NCBI GenBank assembly: GCA_021432605.1
Contig: MU271153.1
Location: 771,397-835,396 of the forward strand
Source: Coniochaeta sp. PMI_546
Taxonomy: Eukaryota; Ascomycota; Sordariomycetes; Coniochaetales; Coniochaetaceae
Direction of reading: 5' to 3'
DNA: 64,000 nt
The notes beneath the pieces were generated by a model. It did no database searches, was not told the DNA's origin, and worked only from the letters and a program-made list of their open reading frames with translations. Below are positions 12,703 through 23,365 of this stretch, piece by piece. How positions within the stretch are numbered: position 1 is the first letter of the stretch; every line of letters begins with the position of its first letter. The position numbers were made by a program, and so were the translations under genes.

Positions 12703-13230
12703 TTACTCCTCATCCTCGTTCTCCTCTTCCATAGGCGGCGAATACCACTCCCCTGCCGTACCCCTCTCCCTAACCAATTCCCGCCAGGCGTTAGCCCAAG
12801 TTGCAGGAGTGACGTTCATGAAGCCGGCGTGGGTGTAAGGGACCCGGGTGGGCACCCACACGAAACGCTCTAACTTGCTCTTGCCGCGGTTGAAGGTGTT
12901 CATGGTCTGATTGTTAAAATCCTGCACTGTCTGGGCAGACTGACGAGACAGCGCCGAAGCGTTGTTGCGGGGCTGAGGGCGGTGGCCTGGGCCGAAGGCG
13001 GTGGCGGTATTGGCCGGTTGTTGGCTGTGGCTGGAAGTTGTGGTGTTGGACTGTGCTGGCGCAGGAGGAGGAGTGGCTGGGAAGTAGCCGCCGGCGAGAT
13101 AGTAGTCTGCCGCGCCCGGGCCGCCTGGCAGGGAGGTGTTCCCCTCCGCCGTCTGTGCGGCTGTTTGCCTTGGAGACGGCTCCTCCGTTGGCTCGGGTGC
13201 CATCGCTGGCTGGTTCTCCTTGGGTGGCAT
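12703..13230 (-). CDS. Conserved fungal protein of unknown function, Pro/Gln-rich
   Basis: An intronless 175-residue protein. Residues 1-100 are low-complexity, rich in Pro, Ala, Thr, Gln and Ser, and probably disordered. Residues 105-160 are denser and look folded, with a basic/aromatic stretch (KLERFVWVPTRVPY) and two Trp (residues 144 and 148). It ends in a strongly acidic tail (EEENEDEE). No signal peptide or membrane segment. I cannot assign a family or function. The compact C-terminal block and good codon use argue for a real gene rather than chance. Confidence 0.65.
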   Translation of the reverse strand: MPPKENQPAMAPEPTEEPSPRQTAAQTAEGNTSLPGGPGAADYYLAGGYFPATPPPAPAQSNTTTSSHSQQPANTATAFGPGHRPQPRNNASALSRQSAQTVQDFNNQTMNTFNRGKSKLERFVWVPTRVPYTHAGFMNVTPATWANAWRELVRERGTAGEWYSPPMEEENEDEE

Positions 13231-13434
13231 GTTTTCCTTGTTTCTTCTTGTCTGTTAGACCCTCTTGGCAACTAGTGAACAGGCTTAGGGAAGAAGTGCT
13301 TGTTGGGAAGGTGGTTGTGATTGTTTGGGCCCAATGGAATAAAGTCGAGATCGTGGCTTTGACACGTGCGGGAAAGAACAGGCAACGAGGGGTTGAATTC
13401 CTGGGACATATTTCTGTGCTAGGATGTTTTTTCC

Positions 13435-14154
13435 TTACCTATCACCTAGATATCCAGGATTATCCCTCAGGGCTAGGGCGGTATTCTCGGCGTCGTGGTT
13501 GCTGTGTACCAAGTTGCCAGTCAGAGACCCGTCGCTAAGCACGATGGTCTCATCCACGTTCTCTACGCTTAGGCTAGAGAGGACGTCGTCAAGATAAACA
13601 CGGGGATAGTACGACACGACGATACTCCGCTCTTGAACGCCAGATGTTAGTATCTTTTTCTCCTTCTCCTTTTGTTCCTTCGATAAATGCACAAAGAATG
13701 ACTTACCCGCCTCTGCGACCACTCGAAGCAGGACCTCTATCATCTTTTGAACAGGCGTCTCCTCCACCCAAGCAGGATCTAAGCTCAGCACCGCCTCGCA
13801 GCAGAATATCGATCCCTTTATGCAGTCGAGAAATTGTTTATCAACCATAACGAAATCATGGCAGGAGGCAGCAAGAGCATGGTTGCCGACAAACTCAACA
13901 CCGTGGTCGGTGATCACCCTGTGTGACCTCAACTGAGATGGACATAGGCGCTGTCCTAAACGCAGAATAAAGTCCTTGTGCATCGTGATACTGGCATGAT
14001 TGAGCAGGATATTGATGACATCTTCGATGTCCTCTACGAGAAGACCCTCAAAGCCGACAGACTCGTCCTCATCGTGGACCGACAAAGGGGATATCTGCCT
14101 CGGCTCTGCTGATGCGATCTCTGCCTCGGCTGTTGAAGCAGGTAGTGTAGACAT
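13435..14154 (-). CDS. Hypothetical protein with a probable in-frame intron
   Basis: The open frame is 239 codons. It contains a very good intron signature: donor GTAAGT (complement of 13701-13706), a TACTAACA branch site and a CAAG acceptor at 13632. The putative intron is 75 bases, an exact multiple of three, without an in-frame stop. Removing it gives 214 residues; leaving it adds a Lys/Glu-rich loop. The rest is acidic, with short hydrophobic helices and a central Cys/His-containing region (residues 75-120). No known domain, signal peptide or membrane segment. The function is unknown and the exact C-terminus is uncertain. Confidence 0.5.
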   Translation of the reverse strand: MSTLPASTAEAEIASAEPRQISPLSVHDEDESVGFEGLLVEDIEDVINILLNHASITMHKDFILRLGQRLCPSQLRSHRVITDHGVEFVGNHALAASCHDFVMVDKQFLDCIKGSIFCCEAVLSLDPAWVEETPVQKMIEVLLRVVAEAGKSFFVHLSKEQKEKEKKILTSGVQERSIVVSYYPRVYLDDVLSSLSVENVDETIVLSDGSLTGNLVHSNHDAENTALALRDNPGYLGDR

Positions 14155-16622
14155 GCTAAAGAGTGGTTAGTCTACTATTTCACCATCATAATTGTTCAGA
14201 ACCAGTTGCCAATCATCTACTTACTTCTTGGTAATCAGCCTGTTGAACCTGTGAGAAGGGGCTTCTATTCATTATTTTCGTCAGTCAGCTGTTACGGGCT
14301 CAGGGGCTGCTCTTCGGGCGAGGCACATTTCTCTATGGTGTCTCGACACAGGGGCTCGGGTGACAGCTTCTCTAGCCTAAGACAGAGCATGAGACTCTAG
14401 GCCACGCGATAACCTAGCCCTTGATTACTTACGCTGATGAAGGTTAGGGTGATACTATGGCCACGACAGACAAGAGACTCTTGAGCGGCTAGGAGCTGTG
14501 AAAGAGGAGCGTTTGTAACTGATCCTGTACAATACTGCCCAGGCAGGAAGATGTCAGTGAATATGTGATGTGAGAGAAGAGCCGAGCTGCTGAATGGAGG
14601 TATCAGGTCGTTGTTGGAACAAATGAAGTCAGATTCGTTGCTGGGTCTCTAGGTGGTGAGAAATTGAACAGACTCATCTTCACGGGACGGACGCGTTGTG
14701 AGCAAAGGCGTTGGTCTTATCGGTCTCCAATATCGATAAGAGAGGAAACAACAAACTCGATAGGATCCGTGATCACTCGAAGAAAGCCGTGAACATGTCA
14801 TAAATGCTGGCAAGGCCTGTAGTAACATCTATACATGTTGGTTTAGCCCTCAAGCCACCCAGTGTTATAGCGCCCTTTGTTTACGCTGTAGCAATACCGG
14901 TGCACCTAACATGTTTGCACAGCACCAAGTGCATATGGTAGGAAGAGGCTTTCAGGGGGGGTCGGCATCGAAGCGCACGAACCATCTGGTGTTGACCTCG
15001 CAACAGGTAGGACCTCACTTGGCTCTGTATTTCATCATGCCTGGAAGACACCCAGTTGTGCTCCTGGACGAGGCTTGCTATTTTCCAATGGCGCATCGAC
15101 CTCCATCGAGGAAGACAGACGACATCGCAATATGCGAACAGCATGCCTGATGTCAAGACCCCATTGGTTGCTCCATCCGCTATCGCTTTTGCACTCATCC
15201 TGTATACCCGGAGCCCAATATGATCCCGGCGGAGCGACATCACCGTCTCCATCAACAGCATGTCTTCCTTCTCGGTGTCCGAGGTCGGTCCGTTGGCGTA
15301 GGCCTCGTCGACCTGCAGGTCCATGCAGTCGACGTCGAGCTTGGCCTCGTCGTCCGGCTCCAGGATGGGCCCCAGCCTCTTGGCCGAGGTCGGCGTGAGG
15401 AGCGGCGGCGACGCTCTGTGCACGTTGCACTGTGATCGGGTTTCTATCATGCCCTCCACCAGCCTGGCACTGCACCAACTCTTCGAGTGGGAGGTCTCTG
15501 CCTGGAGTTCGGACTCAACCCCAAGGCTAGGCCGCGAGAAGCGCAGGCGTAGTCATCACGCATGTAGCTGCTGGACGGACTGCTATCGACGTGCTCAGTG
15601 ATGTACTTAGACATGGATCGAGCATGGTAGTCTTGAGACCATCGTCTCTAATGGGCAAACAACAGCCACGGTTCCTCTAAATCTAACCTATTGGGATGTA
15701 CTCGCGGAAGCAGTCTGTCTGACATGGGTAACCAATGTGTCAGCGTCTGGTCGAACAATACAACATGTGGGAACGCAAACTTGCGATACTAGGTCTACCC
15801 CTGTGTATCTATACTTGCTCAACTGTGCGTCCCTAGCTTCGTCTCAGTGACTAATGACATGGTGATCATATTCGATCGTTTGGGTAGCATCTCACCGCTT
15901 GGCATTATAAGTCGGCAAAGGTTGACGTCGCCAAAGACGCAGGAACGCCGTTTAACCAACTCGTCAGAGCTGGAGTTGATAATCAGCTTGGTCTGGTCTC
16001 ATCCAGTTCGCTCATGACGTCAAATGAACAGACGCTACTCGGTAGCTTGCCCTTTGTCGGGGTTGATGGTAGATCTCTTGCTTACAGTTAAAAGCACGAA
16101 ATTACTCCCACGTCTTGTTCTCAGGACAGTGTCAGAATCTCCGTTACCTTCTCTCAAAAGCCTTCAAGACTACCAAAAAAAAAGGAGATTCTCTTTCGAT
16201 CCAGAGATCACTTCAACACTAGTGCTCTCCCTGTCCTCCCTCCACAAACACTCACCCAGGCGCTTCCATCCTGTCATCCTCCTCATACCTCTCATATTGC
16301 TCCGAGGGGCGGAGCTGACAGGATCGAGAAGTGCACTCGTTCCGACCAAAGTGAACATTGGTCCAAGTGTAGTGCTGGGTTCCGGCAAACTTTTCAGCAG
16401 ATCATGAGGTTCTCGGCTTGTCTAGCAAATGTAACATACAAGGTCCCCTAATGCAATTTTCTCACCCTCCATAATCTTCTTGTTGCGGCGATCGAGTGAT
16501 CTCCCATGTTGCACTTATAGCCAGAGCATTTGAGCTGAATACCATCGGCTGGAGTGAGTATTAGCCTCCCCGCCATTAACCACAAATCGAACTAGGTCCT
16601 GTTTGACCCAACCGCGCTTCTC
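14155..16622. other. Gene-poor interval bordering the cluster
   Basis: About 2.5 kb. The only longer open frame is 14881-15459 on the minus strand (192 codons), whose first 90 codons are acidic and codon-like but show no family motif. It could be a small gene or a relic, and I do not call it. Elsewhere nothing coherent is seen. Confidence 0.5.
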
Positions 16623-18770
16623 TTAAGCGGGATTGTCCTTCTTCTCACCTTCCGCAGTCTTTTCTTCCCTCTCGGCAGCCTCCAGATTCTCAGGTTTAGC
16701 ACCAGATTGTCCCTTCTTCTTGACACTGCGCCACTCCATAGCTAGGGACGGGGGGACAGAGAGACAAGCCATAATCAACCCGACTTGAAAAACCACACGC
16801 AATGAGTCGTTGTAAGCGTCCAGTGCAAACGTGTAGTACTGGGGAGGGATTTGCTTCAAAATCTCCGTGACACCAGTACTCTGGATTGACTTTGGGTCGA
16901 TACCCGGAACGCCAGTCAATCGACTGGCCAGCTGATTATCGAGCACATTCTGTCCCACAGTTGTGAAGATGGCACCAAAGACCTGCTGTCCAAAGAACAT
17001 CAGCGACGCTCCAATGGCGACATCTTCACGCCGCAAGACTGTCTGCGCCGCCATATTCGGAGCTTGGGCACATGCGCCCAAGCCGAAGCCGTAGATGATT
17101 TGGAAGCCAATCCAGTTGGCTATCGAAGTACCTCTACCCTGAAATGTGGTAAAGAGACCGGCGGCGACGGCGGTTAAGCATACGCCGAAAATGCAAAAAG
17201 GGGTGTAGTACCCGATCTTGGAGACGAGTTGGCCGGTAAATATGGACGCCACGACCAGTGAAATGACCATAGGTAAGAGGTGGATGCCACTTTCGAGGGG
17301 TGAGTCGCTGTTGATGGCCTGGAACCAGACTGGGAGATAGTAGACTAATGGTCAGAGTGTCAGCATGCTTTGCCATGTCGTTTGCTTGGACTTGCAACCC
17401 AAAAGACCGTACTTATTAGCATCATGTGCGATCCTAGGCAGGATGCCACCAAGAAGCCGGAGGCCACGCTGCGCTGAATGACGATACGCGGCGGGACTGT
17501 CGCTTGCGCCGGTTTCCAGATCTGAATCAGGCCAAAGACGACCAGGAGCACAAACGCGAGCACAAGCAGTGCAATGATACGGGCCTCGTTCCACTGGAGG
17601 TGATTAGTTACGTTGACTCAAACGCGGAGGACGATAGAGCGAAATCACTCACGTTGTAGGTTGTACCGCCCCACTGCAGCGCTAAACATAGACAAACCAC
17701 GCCAGGAAACAGCGCAATCAGGCCGAGAATGTTGAGTTGCTGTATCTTTTCCTTCATCGGAAGCGTCTCCTTATTTCGCGGTGGGATGTGGAGCAGTAGC
17801 AAGACAAACAGGAAAACCACAGCACCGAGGGGCAGATTGATGTAGAAGCACCATCTCCAGGTGACATTTGTTGTGAATGCTCCACCGATGAGGGGTCCTA
17901 TGGTTGAGGAGACGCCGAATACTGCCCCGAAGAAGCCTTGATATTTAGGTCGTTTCTGCAGAGGGACGGCGTAGGTGATGATGACGATCTGGTTGGAGAG
18001 ATGATATTAGTATGTATGATCACTTTCCTGCTTGGACAATATTGACCAGATCTTGAATCAGACAACTAGACGAATGAGAGAAAACGGAGAGGGCCACTAC
18101 ACGCACAGATAGTGATGTGGGTTAACAAGCCTCGTAAGACATAACGTACAATTCCAGAAGTGATGCCACCAGATCCCACACCGGCGATGGCTCGACCAAG
18201 GATGAAGGCAATCGAGTTTGGTGCTGCACCGCAGATGGCAGAACCGGCTTCAAAGAGTATGATAGACCCGAGGAAGACTGATTTAATGCCGAAGACGGTG
18301 TATATCTTTCCGAATACCAATTGGAAGGCACACATAGTGAGCAGATATGCCGTGCCGTACCAACCGATGTCTCCCGCGGACTTGAACTCATTGGTGATTT
18401 CGGGTATGGCCGTCGACACGATGAGACGATCCTGGTGATAGAAGATATTGTCAGTTCGTAAATCCCTTCATGGTCCCGTGCTTGATGGGGACGATTGAGG
18501 ATATTGACGACCTACCAAAGAGACCAGAAACATGCCTACAAAGATGGACGTCATCAAGAACACGAGCTTCAGACCCGTCGGATAGTCAATGTCGGGATCG
18601 CTTGACACGCCGGTCTTGCCGTCTTCAGGCTTGACAGTGGGGACGACCGTGCCACTATCGTCAGCCGGTTGAGGACTGAGCTCCGCTACGTCAGCGGCAG
18701 CGATGTTGGGCATGGCATCGTCTTCTGCCGGCAGTACGCCTCGCTCTGTATCCTTCACGGTGGGCGACAT
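16623..18770 (-). CDS. MFS drug/toxin efflux transporter, DHA2 (14-TM) type
   Basis: Five exons (18770-18516, 18431-18150, 17988-17653, 17593-17413, 17344-16623) join in frame to 591 residues; every junction has GT donor and AG acceptor. The N-terminal 55 residues are hydrophilic. Exon 2 opens with [12 protein letters not shown], the fungal variant of the DHA2 motif D1, and contains [10 protein letters not shown] and [12 protein letters not shown] (motif C-like). About 14 hydrophobic segments follow, ending in a Lys/Glu-rich cytosolic tail. Family members such as AflT and many cluster pumps export polyketides across the plasma membrane. It lies transcribed away from the AflJ-like gene with a promoter full of AGGTAC words, and I take it as the left edge of the cluster by type and position. 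A general drug pump unrelated to the cluster is the alternative. Confidence 0.93.
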
Positions 18771-19639
18771 ACTTCCAGAGCGGCCAGATGCGGAATAACG
18801 TGGTGCAACAGGTTGTCGCGAAAGAGAATGCGATGTTCAGAAGTAAGCGCAGCAGCACCAAGAAAAACGATTCTGCGGCGGATGGTAGGCTGGCGGACGG
18901 TGATGGAACGGACGGTCGGACGGTCGGCCTCGGGTCCGTGTTACCTACCCTAAGTAGGTACCTTCGCTCGTTCGAAGGGACAGTGCTGACTACCTTAGGT
19001 ACCTTAGAGGTTGCAAAACCGCCTAACTTGAATAAGGTACCACAAGTCCGTGTCTTCAAGGTAGGTACTATGAATGCGGTACTACGTGTTATTGCAGCTT
19101 AGAAATGCGAAGCATGGCTCTTTCTTTTGTTTTCGAGCCTAGCAATTGCTCTTCTCTGTGAACCCAATGCAAGCACGTTTGTCACACAGACCCGCTGCCG
19201 TGATACAGCGAGCGAGCCAGGAAGGGGAGTCAGCTAGAGGTACCTACCTTAGATCATGGCGGATATTCACCCGTCTCTTACTGTTACTTTTGACTCAGAT
19301 ATAGAAGGTAAGGTACCTCAGGTAGGTGGGCACCTTACCTTTTAGCAAATCTGTGCATCTGGACAGGTTCGTTGCTGACGGCCGAAGATTTATGACAATA
19401 ATAAAGGTGCGCACCTGTGACCCTTGGCCTGATTGACCATTGCCGACTTGCTCACTCGAAGTCCACCTTCATCTAGAGTCGAGTCCATATTTAAGGTGTG
19501 TAGACCCAAGCCTAAGTTGGTCGATGCTAAGCTTTTTCTTCACAATTGCGCCAAGCTTCATTCGTCCCTAGCTCCCGCCTCTCCTGCCGCGCTCCCTGAT
19601 TGGAATCTGGAATTTTGTCATCAGTTTCCTGTCCTGGCC
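18771..19639. promoter_or_regulatory. Divergent promoter of DHA2 pump and AflJ-like gene, rich in AGGTA/TACCT
   Basis: 869 bases. Between about 18945 and 19340 the words TACCT, AGGTA and the palindrome GGTACC recur many times (for example at 18943-18965, 18993-19012, 19037-19067, 19239-19250 and 19308-19342). No coding sequence recognised. Confidence 0.5.
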
Positions 19640-21145
19640 ATGACAAACACGAGCCGATTGGAGGAGTGTGTGGACGACTTGGTCAAGGCGGCCAGCATCC
19701 TAAGAGACCATGGTCAGACCATCAGTAGTGCTCCCGATTCAACACTAGAAACGATTCACGCACGGCGGTTTATCCTAGCCACGGCAAGAAAGCTGGAAAG
19801 TTTGTTGTTTCAGCCCGTGGATTTTCTCCAGCATTTGGCCAGCAAGGTAATTCCCAACCTTCTATACGTCCCACGCACCTCTGGATCTACCTAGCATGAC
19901 TGCCCTGGCTTCAACATTTGCATCAGTTGACCTTGCTTCATGTGTCATTTTCCGTTCTTCGGTCGTCAAACATCATGTATTCTTTGATAGAGATCAGAAC
20001 TGTCCTAACAATGCCAACAGAATCAACAGCTTGCATGCCTCCAATGGCTGGGAGAGTTCCATGTGCTTGCATACATACCCCTCGAGGGCACTGTATCCAT
20101 TACGGATGTAGCGGATCTAGCCGATGTTCCCCTTAAACAACTCCACCGCGTGGTGCGTCTCATGGCTTTGGCTGGCTTCCTGCGTGAACCTGTACCTGGA
20201 TTGGTTGAGCACACAGAGATATCGGCCGGTTTTGTTAACAGACCCGTGCTGCTGGACGCCGCAATTTTTCTCGCCGAGACCGCGGCGCCCAATGCTCTGC
20301 ACATGGCAGCAACCACCAGAGGCAAGCAAGAGAAACCACGGGGCCAGCCGCAGTATGATGGACGCCCAGGAGACAGCTCGTACATTATGACTTGCAAGGA
20401 AGAGCAAGCATTCCAATCCGTGTTTCAACCGCCCGTGAAATTACAGCGACACAGGTCTGCCTTCTTCAAGTTCATGAGCGACTCGGGTCGTGGCAGTCTG
20501 GGGCTGCTCGGCCAGCTAAATTGGGCTAGCCTCGGAAATGCTTGTGTGGTTGACGTCGGGGGTCACTCCACAGGATCTATCATGACTTTAGCAGGACTCT
20601 ACACGTCACTTCACTTCGTCATTCAGATCGAGGAGTCAAGTTTGACAAAACACAACATGAGAGCTATGAGTAGCGACCCAGAGCTAGGTCACCGGATCAC
20701 CAGGACCAAACGAGCCATTGGAACACCGCAGACAGTGCAGCCAGCTGCCGTATATTTAGTGCAGATATGGACTCATAGTCCGCTCATCCCTATTCGATCG
20801 CGGGTCACTGTTGAACTAAGAGCTCATCTTGGGGTTCTTGAGGCCAACAGATCCGCCTTACTCATTCTGATGGTGCAGCTAGTCCCAAATCCCAATGCTG
20901 TTGACATCCATACCGAGGAATTGGCACGAGTGCGTGACCTGTCACTTCTACAGCTTGTGAATGATGAGGACTTGGAGGAATGTGAGCTTAAGATCTTGGT
21001 TGAAAGTGTGCAGGACGACAAGGGACATCTCACTGTGATCAAGACGATGCGTTCCCCCAACAGTTCTGAGGTTGCGGTCGGCATCAAATACCAGGTTGAC
21101 GGGAAAACAAAGCACCAACTTGCATTCATGCCGGACGCGATTTAG
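19640..21145 (+). CDS. AflJ/AflS-like pathway co-regulator (O-methyltransferase fold)
   Basis: Two exons, 19640-19846 and 20021-21145, give 443 residues, close to AflS/AflJ and MdpA. The family has an O-methyltransferase-like architecture: an N-terminal helical and winged-helix part (residues 70-140, with VSITDVADLADVPLKQLHRVVRLMA) and a C-terminal Rossmann-like part. The SAM-binding Gly-rich loop is present only in altered form (VVDVGGHSTGS near residue 240, where active enzymes have a glycine-rich GGGxG), and the usual catalytic His/Glu context is not recognisable, which fits a regulator rather than a methyltransferase. In aflatoxin and monodictyphenone clusters such proteins assist the AflR-type activator in the nucleus. 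The partner here would be the AflR-like protein at 38668-40155. The ATG at 19640 was chosen because the sequence before it in the same frame looks non-coding. A divergent O-methyltransferase is the alternative. Confidence 0.85.
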
Positions 21146-21666
21146 TTGGGCAGACATACTACACTGCAAAGATCAGATGATACGCTATATATCTAAGCCA
21201 TTAAGTATCTACACGTACTTCCATGGCTATCAAGACGGACAACTACGGGAAAGTATCTTGACACAGGTTCACTCGTGTACAGACATCCCATTTAGCAGAA
21301 CAAAGAGACTTCACATTGCATCTACAAGGCGATTTTGACAGGTAGACTCATCCACGGCTATTTTCTGACGTGGCTCAACGACCAGGAGTGGGAGTATCCC
21401 GTGCGCCGTATCTCAGTCTCAACCCAGTAGACGACTCGGCATGAATGCAAGTCGGCAAATAACGACAAGAGGACAGACAAGCAATACCGAGGTCCGAAAT
21501 ACCGATGCGTAGTCCGAACAGCGTTTGGTCCGAATAGGAGCAAATATCACGTTGATATCTTTCGAGGTATATGCATGAAGTCATATCGACAGGCTAGCCA
21601 GAAAGACAAGCTTTCGACGGCAACGAAAATTGCTTCTCACATTTGCTCCCTGCATCAGCTGCCATC
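21146..21666 (+). promoter_or_regulatory. Promoter region of the anthraquinone reductase with three GTCCGAA sites
   Basis: 521 bases without coding signal. GTCCGAA occurs three times, at 21492-21498, 21512-21518 and 21528-21534, all in the same orientation, 133-175 bases before the start codon. This is a candidate activator site; see findings. Confidence 0.4.
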
Positions 21667-22612
21667 ATGTCGGCTTCAGACACTCGCCTGCATACCACTT
21701 CTCATATACCCTACCGACTCGATGGCAAGGTCGCTCTTGTGACTGGTTCCGGCCGTGGTATTGGTGCCGCTATGGCCATCGAACTCGGCCGTTGCGGTGC
21801 TATGGTCGTCGTCAACTACGCCAAGTCCAAGACAGCAGCAGAAAGAGTCGTCGCCGAGATTAAGAGCCTGGGTTCAGATGCTATTGCGATTCAAGCTAAT
21901 GTTGCTATCGTTGCTGAAACCACTAGGCTCATGGATGAATCGATTAGGCACTTCGGCAGGCTCGACGTTGTGTGCAGCAATGCTGGTGTCGTCAGTTTCG
22001 GGCATCTCGGCGATGTGACTGAGGTATACTTCTTTGAGCCACACCGCCGAGTTGAGAGTTTACAATTCACTGACTCTGGACAAAAAGGAGGAGTTCGACC
22101 GCGTCTTTGCCCTCAACACACGTGGCCAGTTCTTCGTAGCCCGTGAAGCATACCGCCATCTGAGCCTCGGCGGCCGAATCATTCTCATGTCATCAAACAC
22201 AGCCAAGGACTTTACTGTGCCTAAACACTCACTCTACGCGGGTTCCAAGGGCGCCATTGATTCCTTCGTTCGTGTCTTCTCCAAGGACTGCGGCGACAAG
22301 AAGATCACGGTCAATGCTGTTGCGCCTGGAGGTACCGTTACAGACATGTTCCATGACGTCTCACACCACTACATACCAAATGGGGAGAAGTATACTACCG
22401 CGGAGCGCCAGGCGGTATGGTATCCCTGTTCTTCCTCGCTTGAGGGTTCACTTTGTTGACAGCCTTCATATGTGCAGATGGCCGCCCATGCGTCACCGTT
22501 GACACGCAATGGATTCCCAATTGATATTGCACGCGTCGTCTGTTTCCTGGCTAGCAATGAAGGGGAATGGGTCAATGGCAAGACTCTTACCCTTGATGGT
22601 GGTGCAGCTTAG
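21667..22612 (+). CDS. Versicolorin-reductase-like SDR (MdpC/Ver-1 type anthraquinone reductase)
   Basis: Three exons, 21667-22023, 22088-22414 and 22478-22612, give 272 residues. It is a classical NADPH-dependent short-chain reductase: Rossmann glycine motif TGSGRGIG near residue 34, CSNAG near residue 108, catalytic Ser at about 155, Tyr169 and Lys173 (YAGSK), and a C-terminal [14 protein letters not shown]. The closest well-known relatives are the polyhydroxynaphthalene reductases and Ver-1/StcU/MdpC, which reduce emodin or versicolorin hydroquinone. In this cluster it would reduce emodin hydroquinone to dihydro-emodin. The usual partner, a scytalone-dehydratase-like protein (MdpB), was not recognised in the window, so the reduced product may persist or couple. 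Presumably cytosolic; no targeting signal. Confidence 0.92.
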
Positions 22613-23365
22613 ATGGATTCCGAATCTAGAGGCTTCTGTTTCTCTCAACCACATATCCTGAACCGATGACTAGACTTGCCTACAATCTGTCTCATGCGTG
22701 TCTTTCGAATGTGTCATGACGGCATCTTGCGACAGCATCCGGGATACGTCACACCCTAGCTAGAGCGTAAGCGGGAACATAAACTTTCCGAGGTCATAGT
22801 CTCTTCGTACATCTGGAACTCCGACGGGCTGTCGTCCCCGATACACGACATTGAGTCAGATGCTGTGGAACTTATATGACCGGATTTTCCCGAGATAAAC
22901 TGACAATGTCCAATATGCGATTTCGTGGCACTCTACAGTTGCACAGTTGTTGTGAGCAATTGGCGAGAGAGAAGTCCCTCAACATTGTCATGATCTGGGA
23001 GCAAGAGCTAGTCAGTTCTCAGCTACATGGCGACTGTGTTCATTGAAGGTAACTCAACTGCGGGTTATTTGACCGACCTAGTTTACTGACCTCAAATTCG
23101 CTCTCGCGTTACATGATATATTAGCAGCAACGTTGTACACTGTGCAACGGATAAGCACCGAAAAATTCTCTGAATCGTGTAGCACCCAAGACGGTGACAC
23201 AACCTACATTACCTAGGCTAGGCGTGTTGTCTATCGTTACACATGTCTATAAGACCAAGGTTTTCTTTCCATTTCTTCCGTCCCATTCATTATGGTCATC
23301 TAGACGTCTACACATGTTTTTGTCCAGGTTCAGTCGTATTCTGTCCATCTGCTACCTCTACTAGA
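22613..23365. other. Convergent intergenic region
   Basis: Tail-to-tail gap between the reductase and the thioesterase genes. No gene or repeat recognised. Confidence 0.6.

Noticed and set aside
14881-15459. 192-codon minus-strand frame that could be a small gene
   Set aside because: Only the first half looks codon-like, no motif, no start context or splice pattern to support it; left as gene-poor interval.
22024-22087. Apparent frame change in the reductase gene
   Set aside because: Explained by a 64-base intron with GTATAC donor; the spliced frame matches the family.
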